Origin: Candidatus Rhodobacter oscarellae
GTDB lineage: Bacteria; Pseudomonadota; Alphaproteobacteria; Rhodobacterales; Rhodobacteraceae
Assembly: GCF_001078595.1 (NCBI RefSeq)
Contig: NZ_LFTY01000002.1
Location: forward strand, 2,289,773 to 2,353,772
Direction of reading: 5' to 3'
Length of the DNA stretch: 64,000 nt
The position numbers were made by a program, and so were the translations under genes. The notes under the pieces are model-generated. The model was not told the origin of the DNA and did no database searches. It saw only the letters and a list, made by a program, of their open reading frames with translations. This document shows positions 1 to 8,004 of this stretch, in pieces; the stretch's first letter is position 1; every line of letters begins with the position of its first letter.

Positions 1-1
1 C

Positions 2-1045
2 GGCATCAAGAACACCCGCGCCAGCCGGGAGGCCTGCGCCCTGGCCGAGGCGCTGAACTGCCCCATGGTGACGGCGCCCGGGCATGGCGACGCGGTGCCC
101 TTTGGGCACCCGCTGAACGCGGGCCAGATGGGCCCGCGCGGCAACCCCGTGGCCAGCCGCTTGGCGCGCGAGGCGGATGTGATCCTGGCCCTGGGCACGC
201 GGCTGGGCTTCAATTCCACCTTCTACAGCTATGACAACCTCAACCAGGCGGCGCGGATCATCCAGGTCGAGCTGGACCCGCAGGCCATCGGGCGGCACTT
301 CCCCGTCGAGATCGGCCTCTGGGCGGACGCCCCCACCGCAGCCCGCCAGCTGCGCGAGGCGGTGGCGCTGACGGTGCAGCGCCAGGCGATGGACGCCTGG
401 GTGATCGGCTTTCAGGCGGACCGCGAAGCGCACCTTGCGGCGCGCGATGCTGAGGCGGTGGAGACCCACCCGACCCAGCCAAGCGGGCTCTATAAGGCGC
501 TGAGGGGCGTGCTGCCCCGCGATGCTGCCATCACCATGGACGCGGGCACGCTCTGCCTACAGGCCACGGACGCGCTGAACTACCACCAGCCGGGCAGCCT
601 GTTTACGCCGCTCGATTTCGGCCTGGTGGGGTTCTCCTTCGCCGCGGGGCTGGGCGTGAAGGCCGCGCAGCCCGAGCGCCCCGTGGTCAGCCTGATGGGC
701 GACGGGGGCTTTGGCATGACGGTCAGCGAGCTGTCTACCGCGGTGGCCGAGGGGCTCAATACGGTGACCATCGTGATGAACAACGGCTGCTGGGGGGCCG
801 AGAAAGCCTATCAGCGCGACTTCTTCAACGGGCGCTATATCGGGGCCGATGTGCCCAGCCCGCCCTTCGACAAGCTGGCCGAGCTTTACGGCGCGGCGGG
901 GTTCCGGGCGGAGCGGCTCTCGGAGGTGGCGCCCGCTGTGGAGGCCGCACTGGCCTGCGGCAAGCCCGCGGTGGTGGACGTGGCGGTGGACCCGGCGGCG
1001 CTCTATTCCTTCCGGCGCGACAGCTTCAAGCACCGCGGCGGGTGA
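2..1045 (+). CDS. TPP-dependent enzyme, acetolactate synthase / sulfoacetaldehyde acetyltransferase-like (5' truncated)
   Basis: The reading frame is open from base 2, so the N-terminal half lies outside the window. What remains is the central domain and the C-terminal thiamine-diphosphate domain of the acetohydroxyacid-synthase superfamily. The TPP-binding signature starts at GDGGFGM (from about base 700) and ends at the NN about 25 residues later. The stretch NNGCWGAEKAYQRDFF and the terminal FRRD resemble sulfoacetaldehyde acetyltransferase (Xsc), which converts sulfoacetaldehyde and phosphate to acetyl phosphate and sulfite. The tail is shorter than in classical Xsc, however, and no taurine genes lie nearby. 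Enzyme class is fairly certain; the substrate is inferred only. Confidence 0.75.
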   Translation, partial: GIKNTRASREACALAEALNCPMVTAPGHGDAVPFGHPLNAGQMGPRGNPVASRLAREADVILALGTRLGFNSTFYSYDNLNQAARIIQVELDPQAIGRHFPVEIGLWADAPTAARQLREAVALTVQRQAMDAWVIGFQADREAHLAARDAEAVETHPTQPSGLYKALRGVLPRDAAITMDAGTLCLQATDALNYHQPGSLFTPLDFGLVGFSFAAGLGVKAAQPERPVVSLMGDGGFGMTVSELSTAVAEGLNTVTIVMNNGCWGAEKAYQRDFFNGRYIGADVPSPPFDKLAELYGAAGFRAERLSEVAPAVEAALACGKPAVVDVAVDPAALYSFRRDSFKHRGG

Positions 1046-1112
1046 TCCCGAAAACGCCTTGGCGCGGCGCCGCAAAATTGGGTAAGCAAAGCGCAACGGC
1101 AAGGAGCGCGCT

Positions 1113-1529
1113 ATGAGTTACGACCCCGACAATATCTTCGCCAAGATCCTGCGCGGCGAGATCCCCTCGTTCAAGCTCTATGAGGACGACGAGACCTATG
1201 TCTTCATGGACATCATGCCCCGTGCGGACGGGCATTGCCTGGTGATCCCCAAAACGCCCTGCCGGAACCTCCTTGACGCCTCGCCCGCCCAGCTTGCCGC
1301 GGTGATGGCCACCACGCAGCGCATGTCCCACGCGGTGATGCGGGCCTTCGGCGCCGAGGGCGTCACCATCCAGCAGTTCAACGAGGACGCCGGCGGGCAA
1401 GAGGTCTACCACCTTCATTTCCACGTGCTGCCGCGCCATGCGGGCGTGGCGCTGCGCCCGCCCGGGACCATGGCGGATATGGACGTGCTGAAGGCGCAGG
1501 CGGAGAAGATCGTGGCCGCGGTGGGTTAG
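1113..1529 (+). CDS. HIT family protein (histidine triad)
   Basis: A 138-residue cytosolic protein of normal HIT length. The histidine triad is H100-L-H102-F-H104-V, the nucleotide-binding and catalytic loop of HIT hydrolases, which act on dinucleoside polyphosphates or nucleoside phosphoramidates. The N-terminus (NIFAKILRGEIPS) is the usual start of the Hint/HIT branch and supports the ATG at 1113. A purine-rich AAGGAG lies upstream of it. It is separated by 67 bp from the TPP enzyme and could be co-transcribed with it. The physiological substrate cannot be read from sequence. Confidence 0.93.
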   Translation: MSYDPDNIFAKILRGEIPSFKLYEDDETYVFMDIMPRADGHCLVIPKTPCRNLLDASPAQLAAVMATTQRMSHAVMRAFGAEGVTIQQFNEDAGGQEVYHLHFHVLPRHAGVALRPPGTMADMDVLKAQAEKIVAAVG

Positions 1530-1632
1530 GATGGCCTGGAGCGGACGTTGAGCATCAACCGCAGCGCCCTGGCAACGCTTGCCGACCCCAGATGAAACGC
1601 CACCCAAGCGATGCAACCGCCCGAGCTTGCCT

Positions 1633-1762
1633 CGGGCAGCGGCCGACCTCCCCCAGGAGGCCGCTTTTGCAACGTCGCATAATACTGAAACAATTGCGTA
1701 GGTAGGGCCCGCGTGCCAAGTGTCCACGTTGCGCAAGCGTCCTCCAGGTCGGCCGCTGCCCG
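1633..1762. repeat. Long imperfect inverted repeat
   Basis: In the 328-base gap between the HIT gene and yebC two arms face each other. The 17 bases at 1633-1649 (CGGGCAGCGGCCGACCT) are the exact reverse complement of 1746-1762. Complementarity continues inward with mismatches, as 1656-1675 pairs with about 1726-1745. The arms total roughly 40 bases around a 45-base centre that is more AT-rich. It could be a structured RNA, a relic of a small inverted-repeat element, or two copies of a short repeat in opposite orientation. No coding frame is supported. Confidence 0.6.
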
Positions 1763-1786
1763 GGTTGCGCTTGGTTCAAGGTAGAG

Positions 1787-1807
1787 GCCCCGGAGCAAGT
1801 CCGGGGC
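1787..1807. terminator. Hairpin between convergent HIT and yebC genes
   Basis: GCCCCGGA and TCCGGGGC form an 8-bp stem around the loop GCAAG. It is followed on the plus strand by GGTGGTTTTC. Its position between two convergent genes fits a bidirectional terminator, although the T-run is weak. Confidence 0.5.
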
Positions 1808-1857
1808 GGTGGTTTTCTATTGGCAGCTGCAGGCCAATCAATCTACCCTGAAGCAGC

Positions 1858-2607
1858 TCAGTCCGCGCCGAGCTGCTCCATGACCTCGTCGGAGACCTCG
1901 AAATTCGCCGTCACCCGCTGGATGTCGTCGTCATCCTCCAGGACCTCCATCAGGCGCATCAGCTTTTGCGCGCCCACAAGGTCCAGCTCGGTCGTGGTGG
2001 TGGGCTTCCAGATCAGCTTGGTGCTTTCGGCCTCGCCCAGCTCGGTCTCCAGCGCGGTGGAGACCTCGTTGAGGTCGGTGTCGGCGCAGTAGATCGCGTG
2101 TCCGTCCTCGGAGCTCTCGACATCCGCGGCGCCCGCCTCGATGGCGGCCATCATCACGGTGTCCTCGTCGCCCACATCGGCGGGGTATAGGATCTCGCCG
2201 GTGCGGTCGAACATGAAGCCGACCGAGCCGGTCTCGCCCAGGTTGCCGCCATGCTTGCCGAAGGTCGAACGCACCGTGGACGCGGTGCGGTTGCGGTTGT
2301 CGGTCATCGCCTCGACGATCACGGCCACGCCGCCAGGGCCGTAGCCCTCGTACCGGATCTCCTCGTAGTCGTCGCCCTCGCCCGCCTCGGATTTCTTGAT
2401 CGCGCGCTCGATCACGTCCTTGGGGACCGATTGCGACTTGGCCTCCTTGACCGCAAGCCGCAGGCGCGGGTTCTTTTCGGGATCCGGGTCGCCCATCTTG
2501 GCGGCCACGGTGATCTCCTTGGAGAGCTTCGAGAAGAGCTTGGACCGCGCGGCGTCCTGGCGCCCCTTGCGGTGCTGGATGTTGGCCCATTTTGAGTGGC
2601 CTGCCAT
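1858..2607 (-). CDS. yebC: YebC/PmpR family protein
   Basis: A 249-residue protein of standard family length, starting [15 protein letters not shown], the near-invariant N-terminus of the YebC/TACO1 family. The family is annotated as DNA-binding regulators; more recent work links members to relief of ribosome stalling. The C-terminal half is acidic (for example [14 protein letters not shown]), as usual. It is transcribed alone, convergent with the HIT gene. The start is unambiguous because the family N-terminus is so conserved. Confidence 0.95.
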   Translation of the reverse strand: MAGHSKWANIQHRKGRQDAARSKLFSKLSKEITVAAKMGDPDPEKNPRLRLAVKEAKSQSVPKDVIERAIKKSEAGEGDDYEEIRYEGYGPGGVAVIVEAMTDNRNRTASTVRSTFGKHGGNLGETGSVGFMFDRTGEILYPADVGDEDTVMMAAIEAGAADVESSEDGHAIYCADTDLNEVSTALETELGEAESTKLIWKPTTTTELDLVGAQKLMRLMEVLEDDDDIQRVTANFEVSDEVMEQLGAD

Positions 2608-2827
2608 GAGTGCCTCCGGTCGCGTGCTGTTGGTCGGCGCTCCGTATAGAACCTGGGCGGGGGCTGGGCAAGAGCGCGCGGGACGCCAGTGCAGCGCATT
2701 CGAGTGCTGGGTCGATTAGGCTGGCCCTGGCCCGGACGCGGCCCCAGCGAAGAAACCGGGCGTATTTTTTGCCCGCAAAGGCCCGCGCCGCTTTTCAATC
2801 CGATCGCGATGGTGTAGCAGTTAGGTC

Positions 2828-3421
2828 ATGAATGCTGACCTTCTTCTAAGCCTCACCCTCTTCGCCTTCGTTGCCTCGGCAACGCCGGGGCCGAACACGC
2901 TGATGCTGCTGGCCTCGGGCGCCAATTTCGGCGTGCTGCGCTCCGTGCCGCATATGGCGGGTATTACGCTGGGCTTCACGGTGATGATTGCGCTGGTGGG
3001 GATCGGTCTGATGGGCGTGTTCGAGCGCCTGCCCGCCGCCGACAGCGCGCTTAAGGTGCTGGCGGTGCTCTACATGCTTTGGCTGGCCTGGAAGATCGCG
3101 GGCGCCGCGGCCCCGGGTGAGGCCACATCGACAAGCCACCCGCTGACCTTCCTGCAGGCGGCGGGCTTTCAATGGGTGAATCCCAAGGCCTGGGCGATGG
3201 GGACGAGCGCCATCGCGCTCTACGCCCCGGATCGCAGCCTTGCTGGCGTCTTGGTCGTCGCCGGGGCGTTCTTTTTGGTCTCGTTTCCGGCCGTGACGGG
3301 CTGGACGGTGTTGGGCCACGAGATCCGCCGCTTCTTAGGCACACCCGCCCGGCTGCGGGCGTTCAACTGGACGATGGCGGCGCTTCTGCTGGCCTCTCTG
3401 GTGCCCCTGCTGCGGCTCTGA
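2828..3421 (+). CDS. LysE/RhtB family amino-acid exporter
   Basis: A 197-residue integral membrane protein with about six hydrophobic segments. The N-terminal motif ATPGPNTLMLLASGANFG is the LysE/RhtB signature. These proteins export amino acids or related metabolites across the inner membrane. The central WVNPKAW motif (about residues 116-122) is also typical. It stands alone between yebC and the FAD-oxidase fusion. The substrate is not predictable. Confidence 0.9.
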   Translation: MNADLLLSLTLFAFVASATPGPNTLMLLASGANFGVLRSVPHMAGITLGFTVMIALVGIGLMGVFERLPAADSALKVLAVLYMLWLAWKIAGAAAPGEATSTSHPLTFLQAAGFQWVNPKAWAMGTSAIALYAPDRSLAGVLVVAGAFFLVSFPAVTGWTVLGHEIRRFLGTPARLRAFNWTMAALLLASLVPLLRL

Positions 3422-3576
3422 GGCGTCGCAAAGGGATTGCACGTGCTCCAAGGGCGCATGTCGGCGGGGCAGTTTCCGCGCAACTCTCCACGCGCGATGA
3501 TTTCATTGGACGGCGCACGCATAGCGCGCATAGGCTGCGCTTAATTTAAGAAGCACTTTATCCAAAGAGGGGCATC

Positions 3577-5991
3577 ATGCCGGAATATGACAGCGACGAC
3601 CTGCGGGATCTGGCGGAATACGCCAAAGAGCGCTGCTATCCCGCCTATATGAGCGGGCCCGAATACGACGCCGGCGCCGGGGTCAAGAACGCCCGCATCC
3701 CGCGCAAGCCCACCGTCGTGGCGCCCTGCGCGCCCACCGAGAAATTCAAGCACTCCAGAGAGTTATTCCAATTCTGGTTCAAGGAACTGGACGCGCGCGG
3801 CATCACAGCGCGGGTCTCGATCAAGTCCGGCGGACACCACCACGAGGGCATGAGCTCTAACAACGACGGGCTGGTGCTTTTGACCGACCCGGGCGAGGAA
3901 ATCGACGTAGACCCGGACGCCCTGACACTGACCGTCGGCTCGGGGACGCCGCTGGTGAACGTCATCAATCGGCTGGCCGAGGACCACCTGATCCTGCCCA
4001 CCGGCGTGTGCGACAACGTCAATGTGGGCGGGCTGACTCAGGGCGGCGGCTGGGGCCTGTCCTATCGCTGGCTTGGGCCGACGGTGGACGCGCTGACCGG
4101 CGTAGAGATCGTTCTGCCCAACGGCACATGGGCCCAGATCGACGAGACCGGCTTTGTCGATGGCGAGCGCGACCCAGAGGTCGATTATGAGCGGCTCTTT
4201 TGGGCGATCCGCGGCGGCGGCGGCGGCAATTTTGGCGCCATCACCAAGTTCACCTTCAAGCTCACCCGGCCCGACGTGGACGGCTACACAAGCTTCCGCT
4301 TGGTTTGGAACGATGGGCGGCGGGTAGAGGGTGCCTCGGCCTGGATCAGGATGTGCGCCGACGCTGACGAACGGACGAACTTCTTTGGCCGGATGCTGGT
4401 CAGCGGCACAAAGGAGGCGCCCAATGAGAACCCTGACTTTGTGGTTAGCGGCAGGTTCTATGGCGAGGAGGAAGACGCCCGCGCGGAGGTCTCGCGCTGC
4501 CTTGGCGAACATGCGCCCAGCGTGGATGACTTTTGGTTTGAAGACTTCGACACGCCCGGCACCTTCGCTGCCGCCTTTCTCGAAGGCCGCGCCTCTCCAC
4601 CCCCCGCGCAGGGGCCCTTTGGCGCGCTGGAACCGAAGGATTACATCATCCAGCTCGGCCCCCCTTCGGCGGGCGGCCCCCGCTCGACCTGTGACACCAC
4701 TGCGCACCCGCACAAGGTCAGCTCTTACGTGCTGGCCCCCGACAAAGATGTCGCCGCCGCCGTGGCCGAGCTTGTGAGCCGGCACGACGAGGTTAAGGGC
4801 GCGAATGTCTATGTCAGCTTCCACGGCATGGGCGGCGCGGCCAAGGACCGGCCGATCGAGCTGACCGCCTATCCCTGGCGCAAGAACGACTACATGGTGC
4901 AGGCGCAGGCCTGGTGGAACGCGGACGATAGCTCTGTGGACATAGGCGCGATCGACGCCTTCTTTGACGATTTCCGCGACACGATTGGCCCAATGTCGCA
5001 GGGGGCGTTCATCAACTTCCCCGACTGCGCGCAGGAGGTGAAGGAGTATTACGACACGCAGTTCGGCCCATTGCAGGACGTCAAGCAGATGGTGGACCCA
5101 AAGAACCGGCTGCACTTTGACGGCGGCATCCCCCTACCCGGCGAGGAGGTCGCGGTTGACACCGGCGCGACCAGCGACCAACTCCAAGGGGCAACCGCTT
5201 CCAAACCAGGTCAGACCATGAGCAACACAGCCCTTATCACCGGCGCCTCCGCCGGCATCGGCGCGGCCTTCGCCCGCCACCACGCCGCCCTGGGCGGCGA
5301 TCTGGTCATCGTGGCCCGGCGGCAGGACAGCCTGGAGGCGCTAAAGGCCGAACTTGAGGCCGCGCATTCCGTCCAGGTGCATGTGATCGCCGCCGATCTG
5401 GCCGCCGAGGGCGCCGCCGAGAGGCTCTTTGCCGCGGTGCAGGCCGCCGGCATCGAGGTCGACATCCTGATCAACAACGCGGGCTTTGGCGGGCATGGGC
5501 GGCTGGTGGACCGCCCGCTGCCGGATGAGATGGCGATGATCGACCTCAACGTGAAGACGCTGGTCTCGCTGACGCATCTCTTCGCCGCGGACATGGCCGC
5601 GCGGGGCGGCGGCAAGATCCTGAACGTCGGTTCCACCGCGGGGTTCATGCCGGGGCCGCAGCAGGCGGTGTACTATGCCACCAAGGCCTTCGTGAACTCC
5701 TTCAGCCAGGCGGTGGACCACGAGATGCGCGCCCAGGGCGTGACCTGCACCGTGCTGGCGCCGGGCTATGTCGAGACCGAGTTCGCCCAGGTCGCCAACC
5801 TGGAGGGCACCGATCTGGTGCGGTCCGGGCGCACCGCGGAAAGTGCCGCCAAGCACGGCTATGACGCGATGCTGGCGGGCAAGCTGGTGACGGTGAACGA
5901 GTTCGGGCTGAGCGTGATGCTGAACTGGGTCACGCCCTTCCTGCCGCGCCGCATGGTGCTAAGGATCGTGGACCGGATGCAATCGAAGTAA
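3577..5991 (+). CDS. FAD-linked oxidase (berberine-bridge type) fused to a short-chain dehydrogenase
   Basis: One open frame of 804 codons holds two enzymes. Residues 1 to about 530 are a BBE-like FAD oxidase. They contain the FAD-binding PCMH-type domain with SGGH at residues 84-87, GVCDNVNVGG at 143-152 and a C-terminal substrate/BBE segment ending DPKNRLHFDGG. H87 and C145 align with the pair that binds FAD bicovalently in this family. From M548 an independent SDR begins (TGASAGIG NAD(P) motif; catalytic YYATK), about 257 residues. The linker is low-complexity (TSDQLQGATASKPGQ). A separate start at 5218 is possible, but only a weak, distant ribosome site precedes it. It could be a real fusion or a lost stop codon between two operon genes. 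Confidence 0.85.
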   Translation: MPEYDSDDLRDLAEYAKERCYPAYMSGPEYDAGAGVKNARIPRKPTVVAPCAPTEKFKHSRELFQFWFKELDARGITARVSIKSGGHHHEGMSSNNDGLVLLTDPGEEIDVDPDALTLTVGSGTPLVNVINRLAEDHLILPTGVCDNVNVGGLTQGGGWGLSYRWLGPTVDALTGVEIVLPNGTWAQIDETGFVDGERDPEVDYERLFWAIRGGGGGNFGAITKFTFKLTRPDVDGYTSFRLVWNDGRRVEGASAWIRMCADADERTNFFGRMLVSGTKEAPNENPDFVVSGRFYGEEEDARAEVSRCLGEHAPSVDDFWFEDFDTPGTFAAAFLEGRASPPPAQGPFGALEPKDYIIQLGPPSAGGPRSTCDTTAHPHKVSSYVLAPDKDVAAAVAELVSRHDEVKGANVYVSFHGMGGAAKDRPIELTAYPWRKNDYMVQAQAWWNADDSSVDIGAIDAFFDDFRDTIGPMSQGAFINFPDCAQEVKEYYDTQFGPLQDVKQMVDPKNRLHFDGGIPLPGEEVAVDTGATSDQLQGATASKPGQTMSNTALITGASAGIGAAFARHHAALGGDLVIVARRQDSLEALKAELEAAHSVQVHVIAADLAAEGAAERLFAAVQAAGIEVDILINNAGFGGHGRLVDRPLPDEMAMIDLNVKTLVSLTHLFAADMAARGGGKILNVGSTAGFMPGPQQAVYYATKAFVNSFSQAVDHEMRAQGVTCTVLAPGYVETEFAQVANLEGTDLVRSGRTAESAAKHGYDAMLAGKLVTVNEFGLSVMLNWVTPFLPRRMVLRIVDRMQSK

Positions 5992-6049
5992 GCCAAGCTT
6001 GACGGGACCCGCGCCCTGCCCCTAGCCTCCTGCGCAAGGGAGGACCGTC

Positions 6050-6925
6050 ATGTCAAAATTCGTAATCGCGCCGCATATGCGGCTGCATGAGTGGATCGCC
6101 GTCGAGAAGGGCTATTTCGACGAGGTCGGGCTGGAATACGAGCTGGAGGACCAGCTCAAACCCCTGGGGCGCGACCGGCATGACCTGGGCGACAAGGTAG
6201 GCGCCTACCAGACCTTCGAGAAGGGGCGCAGCTGCGATGTCAGCTCCGCCTGCCACTGGACGGTGAACGTGGCCGCGGCCTCGGGGCATGGCAAGCTCTA
6301 CGCGAAATGCTACTCGGTCTCGCCCTGCGCGATCTTCGTGCCCGCCGACAGCGCCATCAAACGGCCCGAGGACCTGGCGGGCGTGCCGATCTCGGTGGGC
6401 TACCAATCCGGCAGCCACTACTCGACGATCCAGGCGATGGAGCGGTTCCTGCCCGCCGACCAGATCAACCTCAGCTTCGCCGACGGGCTTCTGTTCAAGC
6501 GCATGGAGCATATGATCGACGGCAACATCCCGGCGGTGTCGCTGTTCTCGGGGCCCTATTACTTCATGGAGCAGATGGGCTTCCGCAAGGTGCTGGACAC
6601 CTCCTTCATGATGGCCGCGATGGTGGCCGAGGACGCCAATATGGGCGACGTGGAAAAGTTCTTTGCCGCGCTGCGCCGCGCGCAATCGGATATCGACCTG
6701 CGCCAGGAGCTTTATACGCATTACTACCGCAACGAGTTCCCCGAGCGCTTCCAGGCGCAGATGGACACACGGCTCTTTGGGCCGGGCGAGCGGGTCGTGT
6801 TCGAGCCCTATAGCCGCGAGATCTTTGACGCCTCGCGCGAATGGATCGCCGCGCGCGACATCTTTGAGGGCGGCGACCTGGGGTCGCTGGGCTATGACGA
6901 GGCGGTCGTGGCGCCTGCGGTGTAA
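6050..6925 (+). CDS. NMT1/THI5-like substrate-binding fold protein without signal peptide
   Basis: A 291-residue protein with the layout of the periplasmic type-II binding proteins of the NMT1/THI5 group. The N-terminal lobe has HEWIAVEKGYFDEVGL, the usual 'K-G-Y-F' motif. There is a central hinge and SVGYQSGSHYSTIQA as a ligand loop. It starts directly at MSKFVIAPHMR with no signal peptide, so it is probably cytosolic. The ATG at 6050 has AGGGAGGACC just upstream. No ABC permease or ATPase adjoins it. It lies on the same strand as the reductive dehalogenase and upstream of it, but the minus-strand HAD gene lies between. A ligand-sensing or enzymatic role is as likely as transport. Confidence 0.7.
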   Translation: MSKFVIAPHMRLHEWIAVEKGYFDEVGLEYELEDQLKPLGRDRHDLGDKVGAYQTFEKGRSCDVSSACHWTVNVAAASGHGKLYAKCYSVSPCAIFVPADSAIKRPEDLAGVPISVGYQSGSHYSTIQAMERFLPADQINLSFADGLLFKRMEHMIDGNIPAVSLFSGPYYFMEQMGFRKVLDTSFMMAAMVAEDANMGDVEKFFAALRRAQSDIDLRQELYTHYYRNEFPERFQAQMDTRLFGPGERVVFEPYSREIFDASREWIAARDIFEGGDLGSLGYDEAVVAPAV

Positions 6926-6960
6926 GGATAAGGGTGCGAGCTGGGCCTCCAGTAGGCATT

Positions 6961-7140
6961 GGCGCGCCACAATTTTCTTGCAAGAAAATTGCGAAACTCT
7001 TGCAAGAGTTTCTTCGGCGCGCCTCGAAGTGATCCGCTATGCGCAACCCCTTGCCGCTTGCGGGCCCACTTTCCTTGGAAGGAAAGTGCAAATCTCTTGC
7101 AAGAGATTTGGCGCGCCCACAGAACGCACCAGGCCAGGAA
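6961..7140. repeat. Palindrome-cluster intergenic repeat, copy A
   Basis: Four palindromes lie between the binding-protein gene and the HAD gene: 6970-6991, 6993-7012, 7067-7088 and 7089-7110. Three have the core CTTGCAAG and one CCTTGGAAGG; all are perfect. GGCGCGCC-type octamers border the block. The whole block reappears in reverse complement at 20760-20941. No coding function is supported. Confidence 0.85.
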
Positions 7141-7195
7141 CACGAAAACCGACGCAGCCAGCCCATTACCTGGCGTTCAGATATCGCCGCGGCGT

Positions 7196-7897
7196 CTAGC
7201 CCTGCGCGCGGATCCAGTCGGGGAGGTGCCCAATATCTGGCAGCACCGCGCTGGCATGGGGCGCCAGCTCCTCCGCCCCGGCCATGCCGGTCAGCACCGC
7301 CACGCTGCGCATCCCCGCGGCGCGCCCCGCCAGCAGGTCATGGGTGCTGTCGCCCACCATCACCACCTGCCCAGCGGGCAGGCGCATCTGCGACGCGAAA
7401 GCCAGACACATCCCCGGAGCGGGCTTGCCGCCATGGCCGCTGTCATAGCCCGCGATGAAATCGAACCCCGCCTCGTGGCCCACGCTGGCCAGATGCGCCC
7501 GCGCGGGCGCCTCGGCGTCGTTGGTGGCCACGCCCAGCTTTAGGCCCATGCCGCGCAGCTCCTCCAAGAGCGGCCCAAGCGGTACGGCCTCCACCTGCGG
7601 CGCCTGCGCCGCCTTGGCGTTCAGCTCGGCTTCGATCTCCCACATGGCGCGCCCGGGTAGCCCCGGCGCCAGGAGCCGTGCTATGTCGTCGGGCGTTCCC
7701 GCGATGACCTCGCTGGCCGGATCAAAGGCTCCGGCGGCGAAGTCATAGCCGATCAGCCGGCCCAGCTCTGCCGCGCGCGGCGCGTCGCCCTGCGCCAGCG
7801 CCACCAGGGTCGCCTTGGCCCAGGCGTTCCAGGTGCCGTTGAAGTCAAACAGCGTGCCGTCCTTGTCAAAAAGCACCCCCTTGATCGCATCCGCCAT
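7196..7897 (-). CDS. HAD family phosphatase (phosphoglycolate phosphatase-like)
   Basis: A 233-residue cytosolic HAD hydrolase. The nucleophile motif DKDGT lies near residues 11-15, followed by a helical cap, GGKPAPGM (motif III region) and GDSTHDLLAGRAAG (motif IV). The start at 7897 is chosen because it begins MADAIKGVLFDKDGT and is preceded by AGGAGAC. A longer frame upstream runs into the promoter region. The DxDGT nucleophile marks it as a phosphatase, probably on small phosphorylated metabolites, not a haloacid dehalogenase. It is divergent from the reductive dehalogenase gene with 107 bp between start codons. Confidence 0.88.
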   Translation of the reverse strand: MADAIKGVLFDKDGTLFDFNGTWNAWAKATLVALAQGDAPRAAELGRLIGYDFAAGAFDPASEVIAGTPDDIARLLAPGLPGRAMWEIEAELNAKAAQAPQVEAVPLGPLLEELRGMGLKLGVATNDAEAPARAHLASVGHEAGFDFIAGYDSGHGGKPAPGMCLAFASQMRLPAGQVVMVGDSTHDLLAGRAAGMRSVAVLTGMAGAEELAPHASAVLPDIGHLPDWIRAQG

Positions 7898-7943
7898 AGC
7901 GCCGTCTCCTGTTTGCGTGCCTCTTCGCACACTTGGTCCTGCG

Positions 7944-7972
7944 TTGACAGCCGGTTCGCGCTGGCCAAATGT
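7944..7972 (+). promoter_or_regulatory. Candidate sigma-70 promoter of the reductive dehalogenase gene
   Basis: TTGACA at 7944-7949, a 17-base spacer, then AAATGT at 7967-7972, located 32 bases before the ATG at 8005. The spacing is ideal and the -35 is a consensus hexamer; the -10 is weak. The HAD/rdh divergent gap has no obvious riboswitch. Confidence 0.4.
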
Positions 7973-8004
7973 AGCGCGACAAATCACAAGGCAAACAAAC
8001 ATCC

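Noticed and set aside
7196-7897. HAD gene next to the reductive dehalogenase read as a haloacid dehalogenase
   Set aside because: The nucleophile motif is DKDGT, typical of phosphatases. Haloacid dehalogenases lack the second acidic residue of DxD and have different cap features.
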